In this document: piece by piece, positions 33,532 through 45,991 of the stretch
Layout of the letters: every line of letters begins with the position of its first letter
Numbering within the stretch: the first letter of the stretch is position 1
Origin: Liriodendron chinense
Lineage: Eukaryota > Streptophyta > Magnoliopsida > Magnoliales > Magnoliaceae
Direction of reading: 5' to 3'
NCBI GenBank assembly: GCA_003013855.2
Contig: ML058507.1
Coordinates: forward strand, 1,178,001 to 1,242,000
DNA length: 64,000 nt
The notes under the pieces: generated by a model
Seen by the model: the letters and a program-made list of their open reading frames with translations, nothing else
Databases searched by the model: none
What the model was told of the DNA's origin: nothing
Made by a program: the position numbers and the translations under genes

Positions 33532-35073
33532 TCATAACCTAATCATCTGGGAGATCACATTCCATTTCTTCGCTGCTCGGGACTGGATGTGCACGAGAAA
33601 ATCTGCGATTGCCTGTCCTTTAATAGCTTGGGCCAGGACATATGTAATGTCGAATTTAGAGAGGAGAAGGGCCCATTTTGCTAAGCGTCCGGATAACATA
33701 GGCCGGTTCATAAGGAACTTGATCGGATCCGCCTTGGATATCAATGTTATTTGGTGCGAGAGGCAGTAATGCCTTAGTTTCTTCACAGCGAAAATGAGAG
33801 CGAGACATATCTTCTCAATTGCTAAATAGTTAAATTCGGCCCCCACCAGCGTGCGGCTTAAGTAATATAGCACATTCTCCTTCTCTTCTTCGTTCCTCTG
33901 TTCTAGGAGTGCTCCCAGTGAGTTATCACCTACTGTGATGTATAAAATCAGTGGCTTTCCCTTAATTGGGGCGGCAAGGACTGGCGAATTCCCGAGCATC
34001 TCTTTTAATGAATCGAAAGCTTTCTGACAGGCGGCATTCCATTCAAACTTAACATCTTTCTTGTTGAGGCGGGAGAGCGGCTGACAACGACCAGCCAGGT
34101 TCGAAATGAATCTTCTCAAATATGCTACGCGGCCTTGGAAACTCTTCAACTGCTTCAGGTTCTTCGGAGGCGGCATTTCTATGATGGCCTTGATTTTTGC
34201 AGGATCGATTTCTATGCCCCTGTGTCTGACCACGAAGCCTAAAAATTTGCCAGATGCAAATGCGCATTTTAGTGGATTCATACAGAGACTCTTCTTGCGC
34301 AATCGTTGGAACACTTGTCTTAGGTGCTCTCTGTGCTGCTCATGATCGGCCGACCTTACAAATAAATCATCTACATAGTATTCGACGTGTTTGTGCATCA
34401 TATCCTAAAATATAATGTGCATTGCGCGCTGGTATGTTGCCCCCGCATTCTTTAATCCGAAGGGAATTACGCGATAACAGTAGATGCCGAGAGTTGTACG
34501 GAAGGCCGTGGCTTCTTCATCTTTCGGGGCCATGCGAATCTGATTATATCCTGAATACCCGTCCATGAAAGACATTACTGCATATCCCGTTGTACTGTCA
34601 ATCAATAATTCTGGAATCGGCAAAGGAAAATCATCTTTCGGGTAGGCTTCATTAAGATTATTGAAGTCAACGCAAACTCGGATCTGTCTGCTCTTCTTCT
34701 TGACTAGCACGATGTTTGAGATCCATCGAGGGTATTTCACCTCTCGAACGAATCCAGCCTGAATTAGTTTCTTGATTTCTTCTTCAATCTTAGGTATAAC
34801 ATCAGGATGAAACTGTCGTTGTGGCTGCTTTACTGGCTTCTTTTCCTTCATGATACTCAGCTTGTGCATGGCGATTGCCGGACTGAGCCCGGGCATTTCT
34901 GAATATGTCCAGGCAAAGATGTCCTTATTCTCCTTCAATAGCTGCACGTATCTCTCTCTTTCATTTTTCGGGACGTTTCTGCTCAAATATATATTCCTGG
35001 GTTCTTCGAGGGTGCCCAAATTCACCTCTTTGAGTTCATCAATCGTCGGTTGTCCACCGTCTTCTAGTTGCAC
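33532..35073 (-). pseudogene. Tat reverse transcriptase and first RNase H
   Basis: RT: FVREVKYPRWISNIVLVKKK, RVCVDFNNLNEAYPKDDFPL, SFMDGYSGYNQIRMAP and FGLKNAGATYQRAM in the first frame (34405-35073). A single stop before DMMHKHVEYYVDDLFV then follows. The YVDD catalytic box is intact. The second frame (33532-34401) continues through SLCMNPLKCAFASGKFLGF to the RNase H (PLILYITVGDNSLGALLEQ, LSRTLVGAEFNYLAIEKICL) and ends near 33532. One stop at about 34402-34404 (TAG/TAA type, 'iFxDMM') is the main lesion. Confidence 0.9.
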
Positions 35074-35088
35074 GGGTGCGACACTTGG

Positions 35089-36070
35089 CTAGATTATGTC
35101 GATAGAATCTTGCAATTGAACTTCTTCTACCAGGCCAATGGTCACCATGTTTACGCTTACCTTGGCTCCCAGACCTTCTCCATTTCTGTATACTTGCTTA
35201 TATTCTTCAATTGGAGTTAGCAGTCTTTTCTTTGTGTCTGAGCCTTGACCGAAGAATCCCATATTCCTCATAATCTTTCGGCTGGCTCTGCTATATCTCT
35301 TCTCTTCTATTGGTCGGGGTTGGGTAGACCCTCTTCCCTCTTCTCTCCCTTCTGATGGTACTGGCTGACTTGGCCCTGAGTGGAACTTGATATCTTTCTG
35401 GGTGGTATCTCTTGACGGCACGATGAATTGGCTTGGAGCTTTTGGGAATGGCTTGGTTCTTCCTATCTTGGGTATCGGCAAATTGAAGCTGGACTTGAGT
35501 ACACTCATGTGTTGATCTGAGATCAGTTTTAACACAGACTACCCTGGCTGACCCAGGTGCTGCGGTACTACATAGAATTTCTTCGTGATCGGCTGAGGTT
35601 AGTTTTCCCACTGACATTGGGATCTTCCCTTAGTGATGGGCTGAGATTTACTTTTCTGCACGCACTTCTCAACTCGAGGTTTTGCCCCTTCCCCTTTCTT
35701 CGTTACGTCGGGCTTTTTGTTGGTTTTATTGCTTTCGAACGAGTTGTAATATTTCGCATCGGCCAAAAATGACTCAGCTATCGTGTATGGCTTCGGATCT
35801 GCTGCTATCCTGTATTGGACACCATCCCTGTTGTATTTGAAACACTGGTGATACGTCGAAGGGATTATCCGATTCTGATGGAGCCAGGGCATTCCTAAAA
35901 GGAGGTTGTAGCTTGTCACCGCGTCAATCACCTGACACGTTACTTTTGTCGTCAGTTCTTCGATCTCTAACATCACCGTGATTGATCCAAGTGTGCGTTG
36001 ACTGTCTTGATTGAACCCTTGAATCATCATGAGACTCGGGCGTAATGCCGATTGCCTATAACCCAGCTTC
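35089..36070 (-). pseudogene. Tat protease C-terminal part and linker
   Basis: Frame 35599-36030 contains LGSITVMLEIEELTTKVTCQ, then LLLGMPWLHQNRIIPSTYHQ, the second half of an aspartic protease. The linker to RT is 35089-35535 and is frameshifted against it. The active-site half lies just upstream (see the gag-protease entry). Confidence 0.8.
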
Positions 36071-38485
36071 TATAATATCTTCAATGGCATAATATTCACG
36101 GCAGACCCGTCATCTAGCATGCACTTTTTAACCTCGGTGTCCCTGATTGTTCCTGTGACCGTCAACGGTCGATTTTGGTCTATTAATTCGATCGTGCAGT
36201 CTTCTTCTGAGAAACTGATTGTTGAACGATGGTTGACATGCATGACTTGTGATACTAGCATATACCCCTCCCAAAATTTGTCTGTATTATTTATTTCTTC
36301 TTCTATCTCTATCATCATGACTTCCCTGACTTCACTGTCAAGTAGGGCATTGATTAACATTTCTCTGTACACTTTCGAGAGACATAAAGCATCGTATATA
36401 CTTAGCCGGGCGGGAACTTTCCGTAAGTGCGACACAACATCATACGCTACTGGTCTTAGGCTTGGCTGACTAGTCATGGCTTCACCAACCTTCTCTTTCG
36501 ACTTTTGTATGCGAGGCCTCTCTTGTGGCCTGTCAGGGACATCGTCTTCTTGCATTGGGTCGTCTGGTCTTGGAGGGGTACGGTCAGGCATTTGCTTTCC
36601 TGATCGTAAGATGACCGCATTAACTTCTCCCTCGGCCGCTTGTGGGGTAGCTTCGGATGGTGCTTGTTCGACGAACGATACCATTCCGCAATATGCCATG
36701 CTTGTCGTGAGTCGTCTCTGTAGTATTTCTCTCCTTTCTCTCCCCCTGTTCCTTCCTTGGTTAACGAGCCTCCGTCTGTTCTCGAGTCTTTTCTTGCTAC
36801 TGACTAGACTCCATGGTTCCTTCGGCTCAGGGAATGAAGTCGTTCGATGGGTGCCACCTTCTATTGGGATTACTAAAACTGCCCCGGCTATCTCCCTTGC
36901 TGTCTCGGGTACCTTCATGCTGATGACCCCTTGATTGATCAACCCTTGTATCCTTCCTTTCAAGGAGAAGCAATCTTCTGTCTTGTGGATGACACATTGA
37001 TGATATGTGCAATATTTAGAATCGTTTACTCGTCCAACTTCATGGGGACGGACGGGCTCTGGTAGACGCATTAAGCCTTCCTCGATCAATTGTTCCATGA
37101 TTAGAACCAGATGGGCCATATCGAATGTATATGGGCCATTAGCCCTTTCTCTTTCGGCTATTAATACGCGTTTAGGTACATAGGGTCTCTTACCCTTATC
37201 TTGTATGACTGTTGTCTTCATCTCCGGCCTATGATCGGCAGCGGGACATTTTCGGTCTTTCTGTTCCCTGCTCCTGTTGACCTGGTGGGTTTCTACTACT
37301 CTTCCTGTTTCTCTCTTCTGTCTCTCAGGTCTGAAGTTTACACGGGAGGCTGCTTCTTCCACCAGGTGTGCTTTCGTCGCTAGTTCGTGAAAGGAGTTAA
37401 AGGTGTTACCTGACAGTCCGTACGATATCATAGGGTCTAGATCCCTTAGGCACATCTTCATCTGCTCGCCTTCACTAGGTAATTCACGCATTGAGCAGCG
37501 GTAGTTCCCCATCGGTCAATGAATTTCTCGACTAGTTCACCATTCCTCTGTCTGACCAATGCTAGGTCTGTTAACGAGATCTCCCTCTCGTTCGCAAAGA
37601 ATTTTGAGATGAAAGCATCCTGCATTTTCTCCCATGTCCTTATAGAGCCGGCCGGTAGCGACATGTACCATTGAAAGGCTTTCCCTGTCAGGGTAAATTC
37701 GAATAACCGCATGCAATACTGCGAGACGCGGACCAATTTCCTAACGTAGTCAAGAAGTGGGTGATGTGCTCTTCCGACGATCCTCTGCCGTCGAATTTTT
37801 CGAAGTCGGGGCATCTGAAATTGGCTGGGAACGGTACCTCTTCCACCTCTAGCGGGTATGGGACCCGATATTTATAGCTGCCTCTCTTCTCTTTCTCTTG
37901 TTCTTGTTGCATCATGTGGGCTATCGTCTGGGATAACTCTTCTCGGGATACGTGAGATGCGGAAAGTGGTGCGCGCTCTGTTGGTGTGACCCTGAGTTGG
38001 AAGGGCGGTTCAGGCTCAGCCGAACCTTCCGCTGCCCCTTGGGATTCCTCTGCCGACTGACGGGTGAGCGACGCGATACTTCTAGTGGCATTCTGCTCTA
38101 TCAAGGTGGTCAAGGCTTCTTGAATGGCCCTCATCCGATCGTTCGTCTCGCGGTTAGCCTCAACCAATCTGTCGATCTGATCTTGGAATGGAGGCAATTC
38201 TTCTACCTCATACGGTCCTTTTTCTTCTCCTTCGGCCACCTGGACCATCACCACTTGTGCTAACGGGATTTTCTGAGCTGATCTCTGCTTCGGTTCAAGG
38301 GTTGCCATAGGCTGGACTTTCTTTACATGTGCGGGCCTGATAGGTTTCCAAAAGGCGCGGGCGACCTTGGACAACGGCGGAAACTGCTCGGCTGTCATTT
38401 CAGGTACTGCGGGTTTGGTTGCTATGACCTGGCCATCGATAGGGATCTTCTGCCCCTGCTTCGGCTGCCACCGTTTCCTGATCAC
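36070..38485 (-). pseudogene. Tat gag and protease N-terminal part
   Basis: Gag start MIRKRWQPKQGQKIPIDGQV at 38485. A charged linker follows, then the gag domain near 37850 (FPANFRCPDFEKFDGRGSSE), MQDAFISKFFANEREISLTD and, in another frame, FNSFHELATKAHLVEEAASR. A Tat-type zinc motif follows: KYCTYHQCVIHKTEDCFSLK (C, H, H, C visible). The protease begins as KKCMLDDGSAVNIMPLK near 36080, with DDG in place of D-S/T-G, as seen in some Tat elements. Two frame breaks near 37500 and 37700 split gag into three overlapping pieces. Confidence 0.86.
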
Positions 38486-39034
38486 GGGGCGATGTCTTGC
38501 AACGTTCGCCTTCCCATATGCTGCTACGATGGTAGCTTTCTTCTAGTCCTTCTTTTGCCTTCAAGTCTTAACCAACTACCACTCTAAGCTTGGTCTTGCA
38601 ATTGCGGTGAAACGGGAGAAACTGAAGCCTCCGACAGCAAGGAAGGTGCACAAACTCGTCATGAAGCATGCCATTTCTTCCGTCTGTGTTACTATCTTGC
38701 TAATTCTGCGGTGTCAGGAAATCATTAGAACAGTTCATAAATGCGGCCGGGAGCATGAACCCATCGATCGCAGTGAATAAACTAATAGGAATAGGCAAGA
38801 AGAAGACAAATACGTGTAGTTGTGGGGGTTCATGGGTTTGAAAACCTTTTACTTTACCATTTTTTGCCTTAAAGATGAAGGGAAGAATGTTCCCGTTGAG
38901 AGTTACCAATTTGGCGCCCAAGAGCGCCGAAACATTATGCCTCGCAATAAATCTCCTATGTACACATTCGCGTATGTGAATGATTGATCTTAGAGCATTT
39001 CTATACTCAGAGCTAACCAGAGATTCTGGGTTCG
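38486..39034 (-). other. Leader of Tat element 2
   Basis: Untranslated leader between the PBS and gag, about 550 bases. Short frames here have no conserved domain. Confidence 0.6.
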
Positions 39035-39053
39035 ATCCCCAGCAGAGTCGCTA
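39035..39053 (-). other. Primer binding site of Tat element 2
   Basis: Minus strand TAGCGACTCTGCTGGGGAT, three bases inside the LTR at 39057. The expected first bases TGG have become TAG, a probable later mutation. The same site occurs at 7906-7924. The neighbouring 'gggttcgatccc' resembles a tRNA arm because the site copies a tRNA end. Confidence 0.85.
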
Positions 39054-39056
39054 GTT

Positions 39057-40994
39057 TGTTAGAACTGAAAAATGAACTCCAAGGACATTTTCCTGAAATG
39101 TGGGTATTGTTGCTCTAGGGTTCTGAGTAATGGAAACATTCATAGACAATCACAAGCATTCACAAATGTACACAATAAGAGATATCGCAAGGTGAATTTT
39201 ATTCCAGAGATCCTAAGATCTTGTACATTCCAGGCTGTGATCTGGCACGAGCCCTTAATTACATCGAATGATCGATGACCCTTAATTAAGAGGTAGAAGA
39301 CTAGTCAGCAGGGACTATGGTCTTAGAGTTTGTGGTCGTAGAGACCTGTATTTTTTTTGTTTATGGACTAAACCATCTTTGTATTAGTCAGATGTCTATG
39401 TCCCATATTTTGGCCGGAGATCCAGGCTGAGACTATCAGGGTTTATGACTGGGAAGGACGACTCTGGGCCCTCGTCTGTCAATGTATGGACAAGTGACCT
39501 CGGGAAGTCCACTCTACAGTTGTGTATACCTGCGTAGCCCAACCGATGGATGCCGTTTGAATGGGTAGGGCATCGACTGTTGTGTTGTGGCAGTTCATAA
39601 CAATTGTTTTGTAGTGAATTGAAACTCTTTGGTATAGTTTATCGTGGTAACCATAGTCTAGCTTTCGACCCAAATCGGATCACATCTTTACAATAGATAT
39701 GAATGATGACATATTTGCATAGTTCTGGATGCTGGCAGCTCCTTTTCGAGAAGTCATTTCATTCAATGCGTTGAACCGGGTCGAACCTCAAAGATACGCA
39801 ATTCTGCTCATTGTTAGAGAGCCCAGAACATCCATTTGACCATTCCATTGCGTCCGGAACGCTTGAAATACCCAAAATAGGCTCAAGCGGCACTTGAAAA
39901 CACTTAAAATTGAGTCCGGTGCACCCATGAACATGTTCTGGAATTGGCTGATTTTTTGAGTGCGTGGGACTTAATTTATGGGTGTGTCGAGCTATTTTCG
40001 GGTGCATCGAGCTATTTTCGGGTGCGCGCCCACACTTATGATTTTTATAATCCGGACCTGCGGTGGTATTGGACAAAGTGATCTTCCGGCGGATGATCGG
40101 AAAGGGATTCCGGTGACCGGAAAAGTTTTCCGGCGGTCGGAAAAGGATTCTAACGAGGGTTTCCGGCGGTAAATCCCAAATACTCGAGGGATAATGGCTC
40201 TCTCTCTCTCTTAATCTGTTAATCTGTATAAATGAATAGTGGGAGGGGGTATTTATACCCGAAAATACTGAACCGCGACCAATGAGGGGCTGCCATGTAT
40301 GGCGCATCTCATAAAGTCTTTGACGCACCCCCAAATGGGCGCGTGGGAGCTTCGACGCACCCCAAAATGATATTTTGAAAAGTGCTGATTTTATGGGTGC
40401 GTCGAGCTATTTTTTGGGTGCGTTGGAGTCCAATGCATCCAAAAAATGCTATGCTGGTTCTTGGTGATTTTATGGGTGCGTCGAGCTATTTTATGGACGC
40501 GCTGGACGATTTTTGGATGCGTCAAGGTCCAATGCACCCTGAAATTGCAGTTTCGTATTTTCTGAATTTATGGACGCATCGAAGGTATTTTTTGGATGCG
40601 TCAAGCTATTTTTCGGATGTGTCAAAGCTGAAATACATCCCGAAATGCTTTTTGAATTTTCATGAATTTAAGGGTGCGTTGGGCTGAATAAATGGGTGCG
40701 CTTGACGTACTCGTGTTTTGCAAAATTGAGTTTTGCGAAACGAAGGGCTTGCGGGGCCCGCTTCTTGGCGAATTGTCATGCACTGCTTATCATAATTCAT
40801 AAAGAAGGTGTCTGCCTGATTCTGGACGGTTTTGATCACAGTGATTCATGAGGCCCACCGGAAAAAATGGCTAAGTACTGGATCCTTTGCAAATCTGGCT
40901 ATTTGGGTGCGTCGGATGGTATTTCGTGGGATTTCCTCGAAGCATGTGCCCAGTTGATTTGTTTTAGAGGGTACTGACTGTTGGGACCCCAACA
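39057..40994 (-). repeat. 5' LTR of Tat element 2
   Basis: On the plus strand TGTTAGAACTGA to GGGACCCCAACA, 1938 bp, partner of 22860-24904. Minus-strand TATA (GGTATAAATACCCCC) near 40243-40257. The two LTRs differ by scattered substitutions and by several indels, so the insertion is not very recent. Confidence 0.92.
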
Positions 40995-41392
40995 GTGAGT
41001 TGAAGTGTTCCTTCACCATGCTAAGTATGTTCCCATGCAGAGTTCCATCCTAGACGTGTGGGGGAGTGGTGGAGTGTTAAGTCTCTTGATATACACTAAT
41101 ATGCTATCCCCTAAAGGCTTGATCTTTTAGAGAAGGTGGTTGTTTAGAAAGTATGACTTCACAAAATGCATCTACGTCTCTTCACATTTTGCTTAAATGT
41201 GAAGAGATATGGGGGCATTGTTTATGCATGATCTGACCCCTTTAGATCTAGCAACTTAGATGATGTTACGTGGCAGCAAAATCTCAATAAAAGAGATAAA
41301 AAATTCTTCTATTGCCCTGACAGTCGAATGAAATTAGAATTCATAAAGTCATGAGTAGCCCAAAAAGAGTAAATCTAGTTGGCTACAGTGAT

Positions 41393-41446
<54 letters not shown>

Positions 41447-41930
41447 GCATATCCTGCTCATGAGGAAAAACCAACTAATCACCATAGTGGCCTCATGACC
41501 GAAGTTGTGTTTCAATTGAAATACCATCACAACAAGTGACAAATTCATCCAATGCACTTCGGTATCATGTAAAGGCCTTACAATAATAAAACACATAATA
41601 AGCAAAGTAACAACAACGCCAAGTTGGTCGAGTTTCACAATGCATTATTCACGTTCGAATGAAGAAAGGAATAGCTATCACCAACACATAACACCTCGAG
41701 AATATGTGCGCAACCAATGGCCAACCCATGACAAATGACTAGCATATATATAATGTCATTTGATAAGTCATGACTCTCTTCTGATTTAGACAGTTATTTC
41801 TACATCAGCAGATATGAGAGTGGCTATGAAGATCTCTCTTTATCAATTACCCCAAAGTTCTATAAATAGAAGGAAGATTAGAGAGCATTGGGCCCTCATC
41901 AACTCAACATAAATCAAATCAGATCTATAG
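40995..41930 (+). repeat. Partial Gypsy 3' LTR with PPT
   Basis: After the right GTGAG duplication, about 210 bases lead to a polypurine tract (gatatgggggcat, about 41206-41218) and an LTR start TGTTTATGCATG near 41218. A plus-strand TATA box (ttctataaatagaagg) is near 41858-41873. The LTR is cut at 41930 by the Athila LTR. It is a plus-strand element whose body I do not see as one piece. A GT microsatellite (41399-41446) lies within. Confidence 0.6.
41399..41446 (+). repeat. (GT)n microsatellite
   Basis: About 24 GT units. Confidence 0.97.
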
Positions 41931-43186
41931 TTGTTCGCCAGCCCTAAGTGTAAGGCTGCGATGTAGTAATAATCGATCGTAAAACCGAGATCGTCCTCAG
42001 GGATTATGTAACTAAACCAACTCTAATTATTCTAACAACTTAGACCAGAAAATTCAGAATTTAAGATAAAGCATAAATATGAATTAATTAAGAGAAATTT
42101 AAAAAATTAAGATAATTAGAGCACCAAGGATCCACTTATAGTAGTCTTAATGCCAATCCATTCACCAAGCACATATACACGATTAGAATCGAAGTCCTAC
42201 CTCTATCCAGTCAGAAGATGTTCCATTCACACACAAAATAATCCAAACTCAAATTTGAAAATCCAATTTAGTTCTACTTGAAGCATGGAGAACTTGAACT
42301 TGTGGCACTTTGAAGCATCAGCCATAAAATAAAATAATGACGGATCTATGATTTTCATAATTCAAATCTCATAAGAGCATAATGATAAATCTCACAAACT
42401 TAGAAGTAACTTATGTACTTGGCACACAAGCTCTCAAAATTGTCTAAAAATACCAACTTTATTCAAACTAGAACTTGAAAAATCCAAAAAAAAAGTTTAA
42501 AGTACATGAATAAACAAATTAAACATTAAACCTAACTACAAGCTTCACCTCTTAGCCCTAGCTAAGAGGTCTAGCCAACCAAAGACATAAACTAGGAAAC
42601 AAAAGGAAAACTACTAAAAGCATAGAAAAATTAAAAGCAAAGTAGAAGGACGGAGTTGTAGATGCTACACTTTGATCTTCGCCACCTCTAGCACGTCTAG
42701 GACTCTTCTAGTATAGGTTGAGAGAGTTGTAGAGGTGTTCTTTTATAGAGAATTTCGAACACCGCCTTGAAATCTTCTAGAATTTGTGCAAAACTTACGC
42801 AGTCGAGTTAGTGACTGACCGATCGCAACCCATAGTCAGACGATCATGGATCAAATAGCAACAGTTAAAAATTAAATTTCAGACTTTTGTTCTTCTGGCA
42901 GATCGATCGGGCAACTAGTCTGGGCTTCACACGATCGGTCATAAATGACCTTCTTATGTCCAATAAGCTTCTTATGTATTCTTCTCCTCTTTTGAATTTT
43001 AGACTGGTCGGATGACCGGTCCAAGCTCTCAACGATCAGTTGGATGATCGATCTGAAAGTGCCAATTTTTGTCCAACAAGTATCCTTAATTTTTAGAGAA
43101 ATATGATCAGTCAGCTGATCAGTCTTGGGTAGTGGATTACAAGTCAGACGACCAGTCTTAAAAGATTGTTTATTTGAGATTTCTCC

Positions 43187-43235
<49 letters not shown>

Positions 43236-43433
43236 TATTTCCTGTACTCTTTGGCTCTTCTTCCATTGATCTTCAATGTGTCCAAAAGAGGTCATTTTAT
43301 CCTTGAATTCATGAGGTCTCTCTCTCTCTTTCCTACAAACACAAATACATTCATAAGATGGGTCTTTTACTGATTTAATCAAATAAATGTGTGATGAATT
43401 ATGGTATGAATATGCACAATTCAGAGCTCAACA
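41931..43433 (-). repeat. 3' LTR of the Athila-type element
   Basis: Minus strand TGTTGAGCTCTG to GGGCTGGCGAACA, 1503 bp. Minus-strand TATA (CTCTATAAAAGAAC) near 42738-42751. A polypurine tract adjoins at 43434. A poly-T tract occupies about 43196-43232. The flank before it is 'atagt'; the matching duplication is not available because the other LTR is absent. Confidence 0.85.
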
Positions 43434-44640
43434 CACCCCCAACCAGCATTTTGCTAGTCCCGAGGAAAACATGCGTGAAACAAATTCAACTCCCTAACTC
43501 AACCCTTTTTCAGAAACTAAACTTCTATGAAATCTAAGACACATGAAAGTGAAATTCAGAAATATGTAGTGATGAATTCTGAAACCTTAATCTTCCTAAA
43601 ACATAGTGAGTGTTTCAAATAGAGTCCACATTGATTAATTGACAAATAGAATAGTTTAAACAATTGTGATCTAATGTGCTCAGTGAATACTCAACTCATC
43701 AATTTTTAAGATTACCCTTCTTCTCATGGATCAAATAGATTACAAGTCCAAAAGTGTATAGATCAACAACATGCCTATGATAGGAATTTGCCAAACCGTT
43801 TTATCAACAGCTTTCATACTACTTCTCATTACCAACTTGGGTGATCAACCCTCCCCTGGTTGGTGATAGGTAGCCCTTTTCGATAATCTTCTTCTCAACA
43901 GATTTTCAACTCCATTCCTTTTTTTCTTCTTCTTTCATACCAAAATGGTATAAGATAGGAATTTTAGAAATCCTTATCTAAAATTTCTTTCTCTTATTTC
44001 TTTTCTGAACGTTATGGACAAAAATCCTCGGCTTGATTCATCAACACTTTAGATCATAATATAATCAATGTAAATATCATTTTTAATCCTTTCCAAATGA
44101 GAATTGTGTAATGTGAACTAGACTTCCAAATTGTTCAAATTTTTTATCAGCCATATTAACAGGAGAACTCATATAGAAGACTACTATATCAAAATAATTT
44201 TAAAAGCTTCAAAATCAAATAACTACATATCTTTTTCTCTCATATTCATGTATACTTGATTTTCATAGAAGTAAAACTTTCAAAAAAAGTTTTAAAATCA
44301 GGAAAAAAAAAAAAATTCTACAAAATTTGTTCGAAATGTCATAAATACTAAGAGATTCATCTAGGAATCTCACCCCAACCTAAAGTTTACATTGTCCTCA
44401 ATGTAGAAACATATGTAAGATGTAATGACATTAGAGCAGTGATAGATAAAGGAGAGTGAGAACGAGAGTACCTGAGAGATTCGAGGTGTTCTTTTACCTC
44501 CAAACAAAACAAATCCTAAGAAAAACAATAATAACAACAAAAATAACCTAACCTAAACTACTCTATACCTCCAATATCAGATTAGGAGATCAATCATCCC
44601 GATACACAGGATCATCCAGAGGGATGGACAGGTCCTCTAA
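43434..44640 (-). other. Athila 3' non-coding region
   Basis: About 1.2 kb between integrase and the LTR, AT-rich. In some Athila elements an env-like frame sits in this area; I see none here. Confidence 0.6.
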
Positions 44641-45990
44641 ATCAAATTTTTCTATGAACAGTTTCAATCTTTGGCCATTCACTTTGAAACTGTTATCGTT
44701 CGCTGAAATCTCTATTTCATTGGCCCTATGAGGGTAAACTTCTTTAACAATATATGGGCCAGTCCATCGAGATCGTAATTTACCCGAAAAAAGATGAAGT
44801 CACGAATTATACAAGAGTACTTTTTGGTCAGGTTCAAAAGATTTTCTAAAAAGTCATGAAAGGCCTTCATCCTACTCTTGTATATCCATAAACTCTCATA
44901 TGCGTCATTCCGGATCTCGTCAAGCTCGTTTAGTTGGAGTTTGTGAAGTGAGCTAGCTTTGTTAACATTGAAATTCAATGCCTATATTGCCCAATAGACT
45001 TTGTGTTCAAGTTCCATGGGCAAGTGGCAAGCTTTTACATACACAAGTCTATAGGGGGACATTCCAATCGGAGTCTTATATGTAGTACGGTAAGCCCAAA
45101 GCGCATTGACTAATCTTAGCGACCAATCGTTGTGATCCGATTTCACCATTTTCTCAAGAATGTGTTTGATTTACCAATTTGACATTTCAGCTTGCTCACT
45201 TGTCTGTGGGTAGTATGGGGTGCTCACTTTATGCGATACGCCATATTTCTTCATTAAAGTCTCAAAAGGCGTATAGCAAAAGTGAGAGCCACCATCACTT
45301 ACGATGGCTTTAGGCTATCTAAATCTAGACAAAATATTTTCTTTAAGGAACCTTAGAATCATACAATGATCATTGGTTTTACAAGGAGTCGCCTCTACCC
45401 ACATGGACACATAGTCTACCGCAAGCAATATGTAGACATATCCAAAAGATGAGGGGAATGGTCACATGAAATCGATGCCTCAACAGTCAAATACTTCTAT
45501 GTGTTAGATCAGGTTAAGAGGCATCATATTCTTACATGACAATCCTCTTAATTTTTTACATCGGTCACATGCTTTGCAAAACTCATAGGTGTCTCAAAAC
45601 ATGGTAGACCAATAAAAACCACACCATAAAATTTTTACAGTAGTTTTCTTGGAGGAAAAATGACCACCACATGCTTGTACATGACAAAAGGAGATGGCAC
45701 TTTGTTCTTCGTCATCATGGACACATCTCCTTATAATTTGATCTGGGCAATATTTATACAACAATGGCTCATCCAAGAAAAATCTGCGCACTTCCCTTAA
45801 AAAAATTCGTTTGTCTTGCGTAGTCCAATGTGAAGGCATCGCACCTATGGAAAGATAATTTGCTATATCAACGTACCATGATGGATGCAAGGCAACAAAA
45901 TTTTTCTCATCAGAGAATAAGTCTTCAATAGGTGTTTCGTCAATGGAATCGGGCAAAACAAGGCGGGATAGGTGATCTGTCACCACATTC
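44641..45990 (-). pseudogene. Athila integrase
   Basis: The N-terminal part at 45594-45986 reads MVTDHLSRLVLPDSIDETPI through PSWYVDIANYLSIGAMPSHW and KYCPDQIIRRCVHDDEE, then CHVQACGGHFSSKKTTVKIL (zinc H/H/C/C pattern). The core, to about 45000, is broken; the C-terminal piece at 44712-44978 reads LHKLQLNELDEIRNDAYESL. Stops in several places. Confidence 0.83.
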
Positions 45991-45991
45991 T

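Larger units (their letters stand above)
22860..40994 (-). mobile_element. Tat/Ogre-like Ty3/Gypsy element 2, complete in structure (18.1 kb)
   Basis: Two LTRs of about 2 kb, a perfect 5-bp target duplication (GTGAG), a primer binding site near the right LTR, and minus-strand gag, protease, RT, RNase H, a second RNase H and integrase. Between integrase and the 3' LTR lies 6.8 kb with plus-strand (antisense) reading frames. Large size, long LTRs, the PBS and the extra archaeal-type RNase H all point to the Tat lineage. Antisense extra frames carrying a plant mobile domain are, as I recall, known in that lineage. Stops and frameshifts in gag, pol and the antisense gene make it non-autonomous today. 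Confidence 0.93.

Noticed and set aside
39022..39050. tRNA gene ('gggttcgatcccc' resembles a B box)
   Set aside because: This is the primer binding site copying a tRNA 3' end; there is no A box or cloverleaf upstream.
22860..40994. Active autonomous Tat element
   Set aside because: LTR ends and target duplication are perfect, but gag has frame breaks, RT has a stop before YVDD, integrase is split, and the LTRs differ in length.
43196..43232. Poly-A tail of a LINE or SINE
   Set aside because: The T run lies within the Athila LTR, with no adjoining LINE or SINE sequence and no target duplication.
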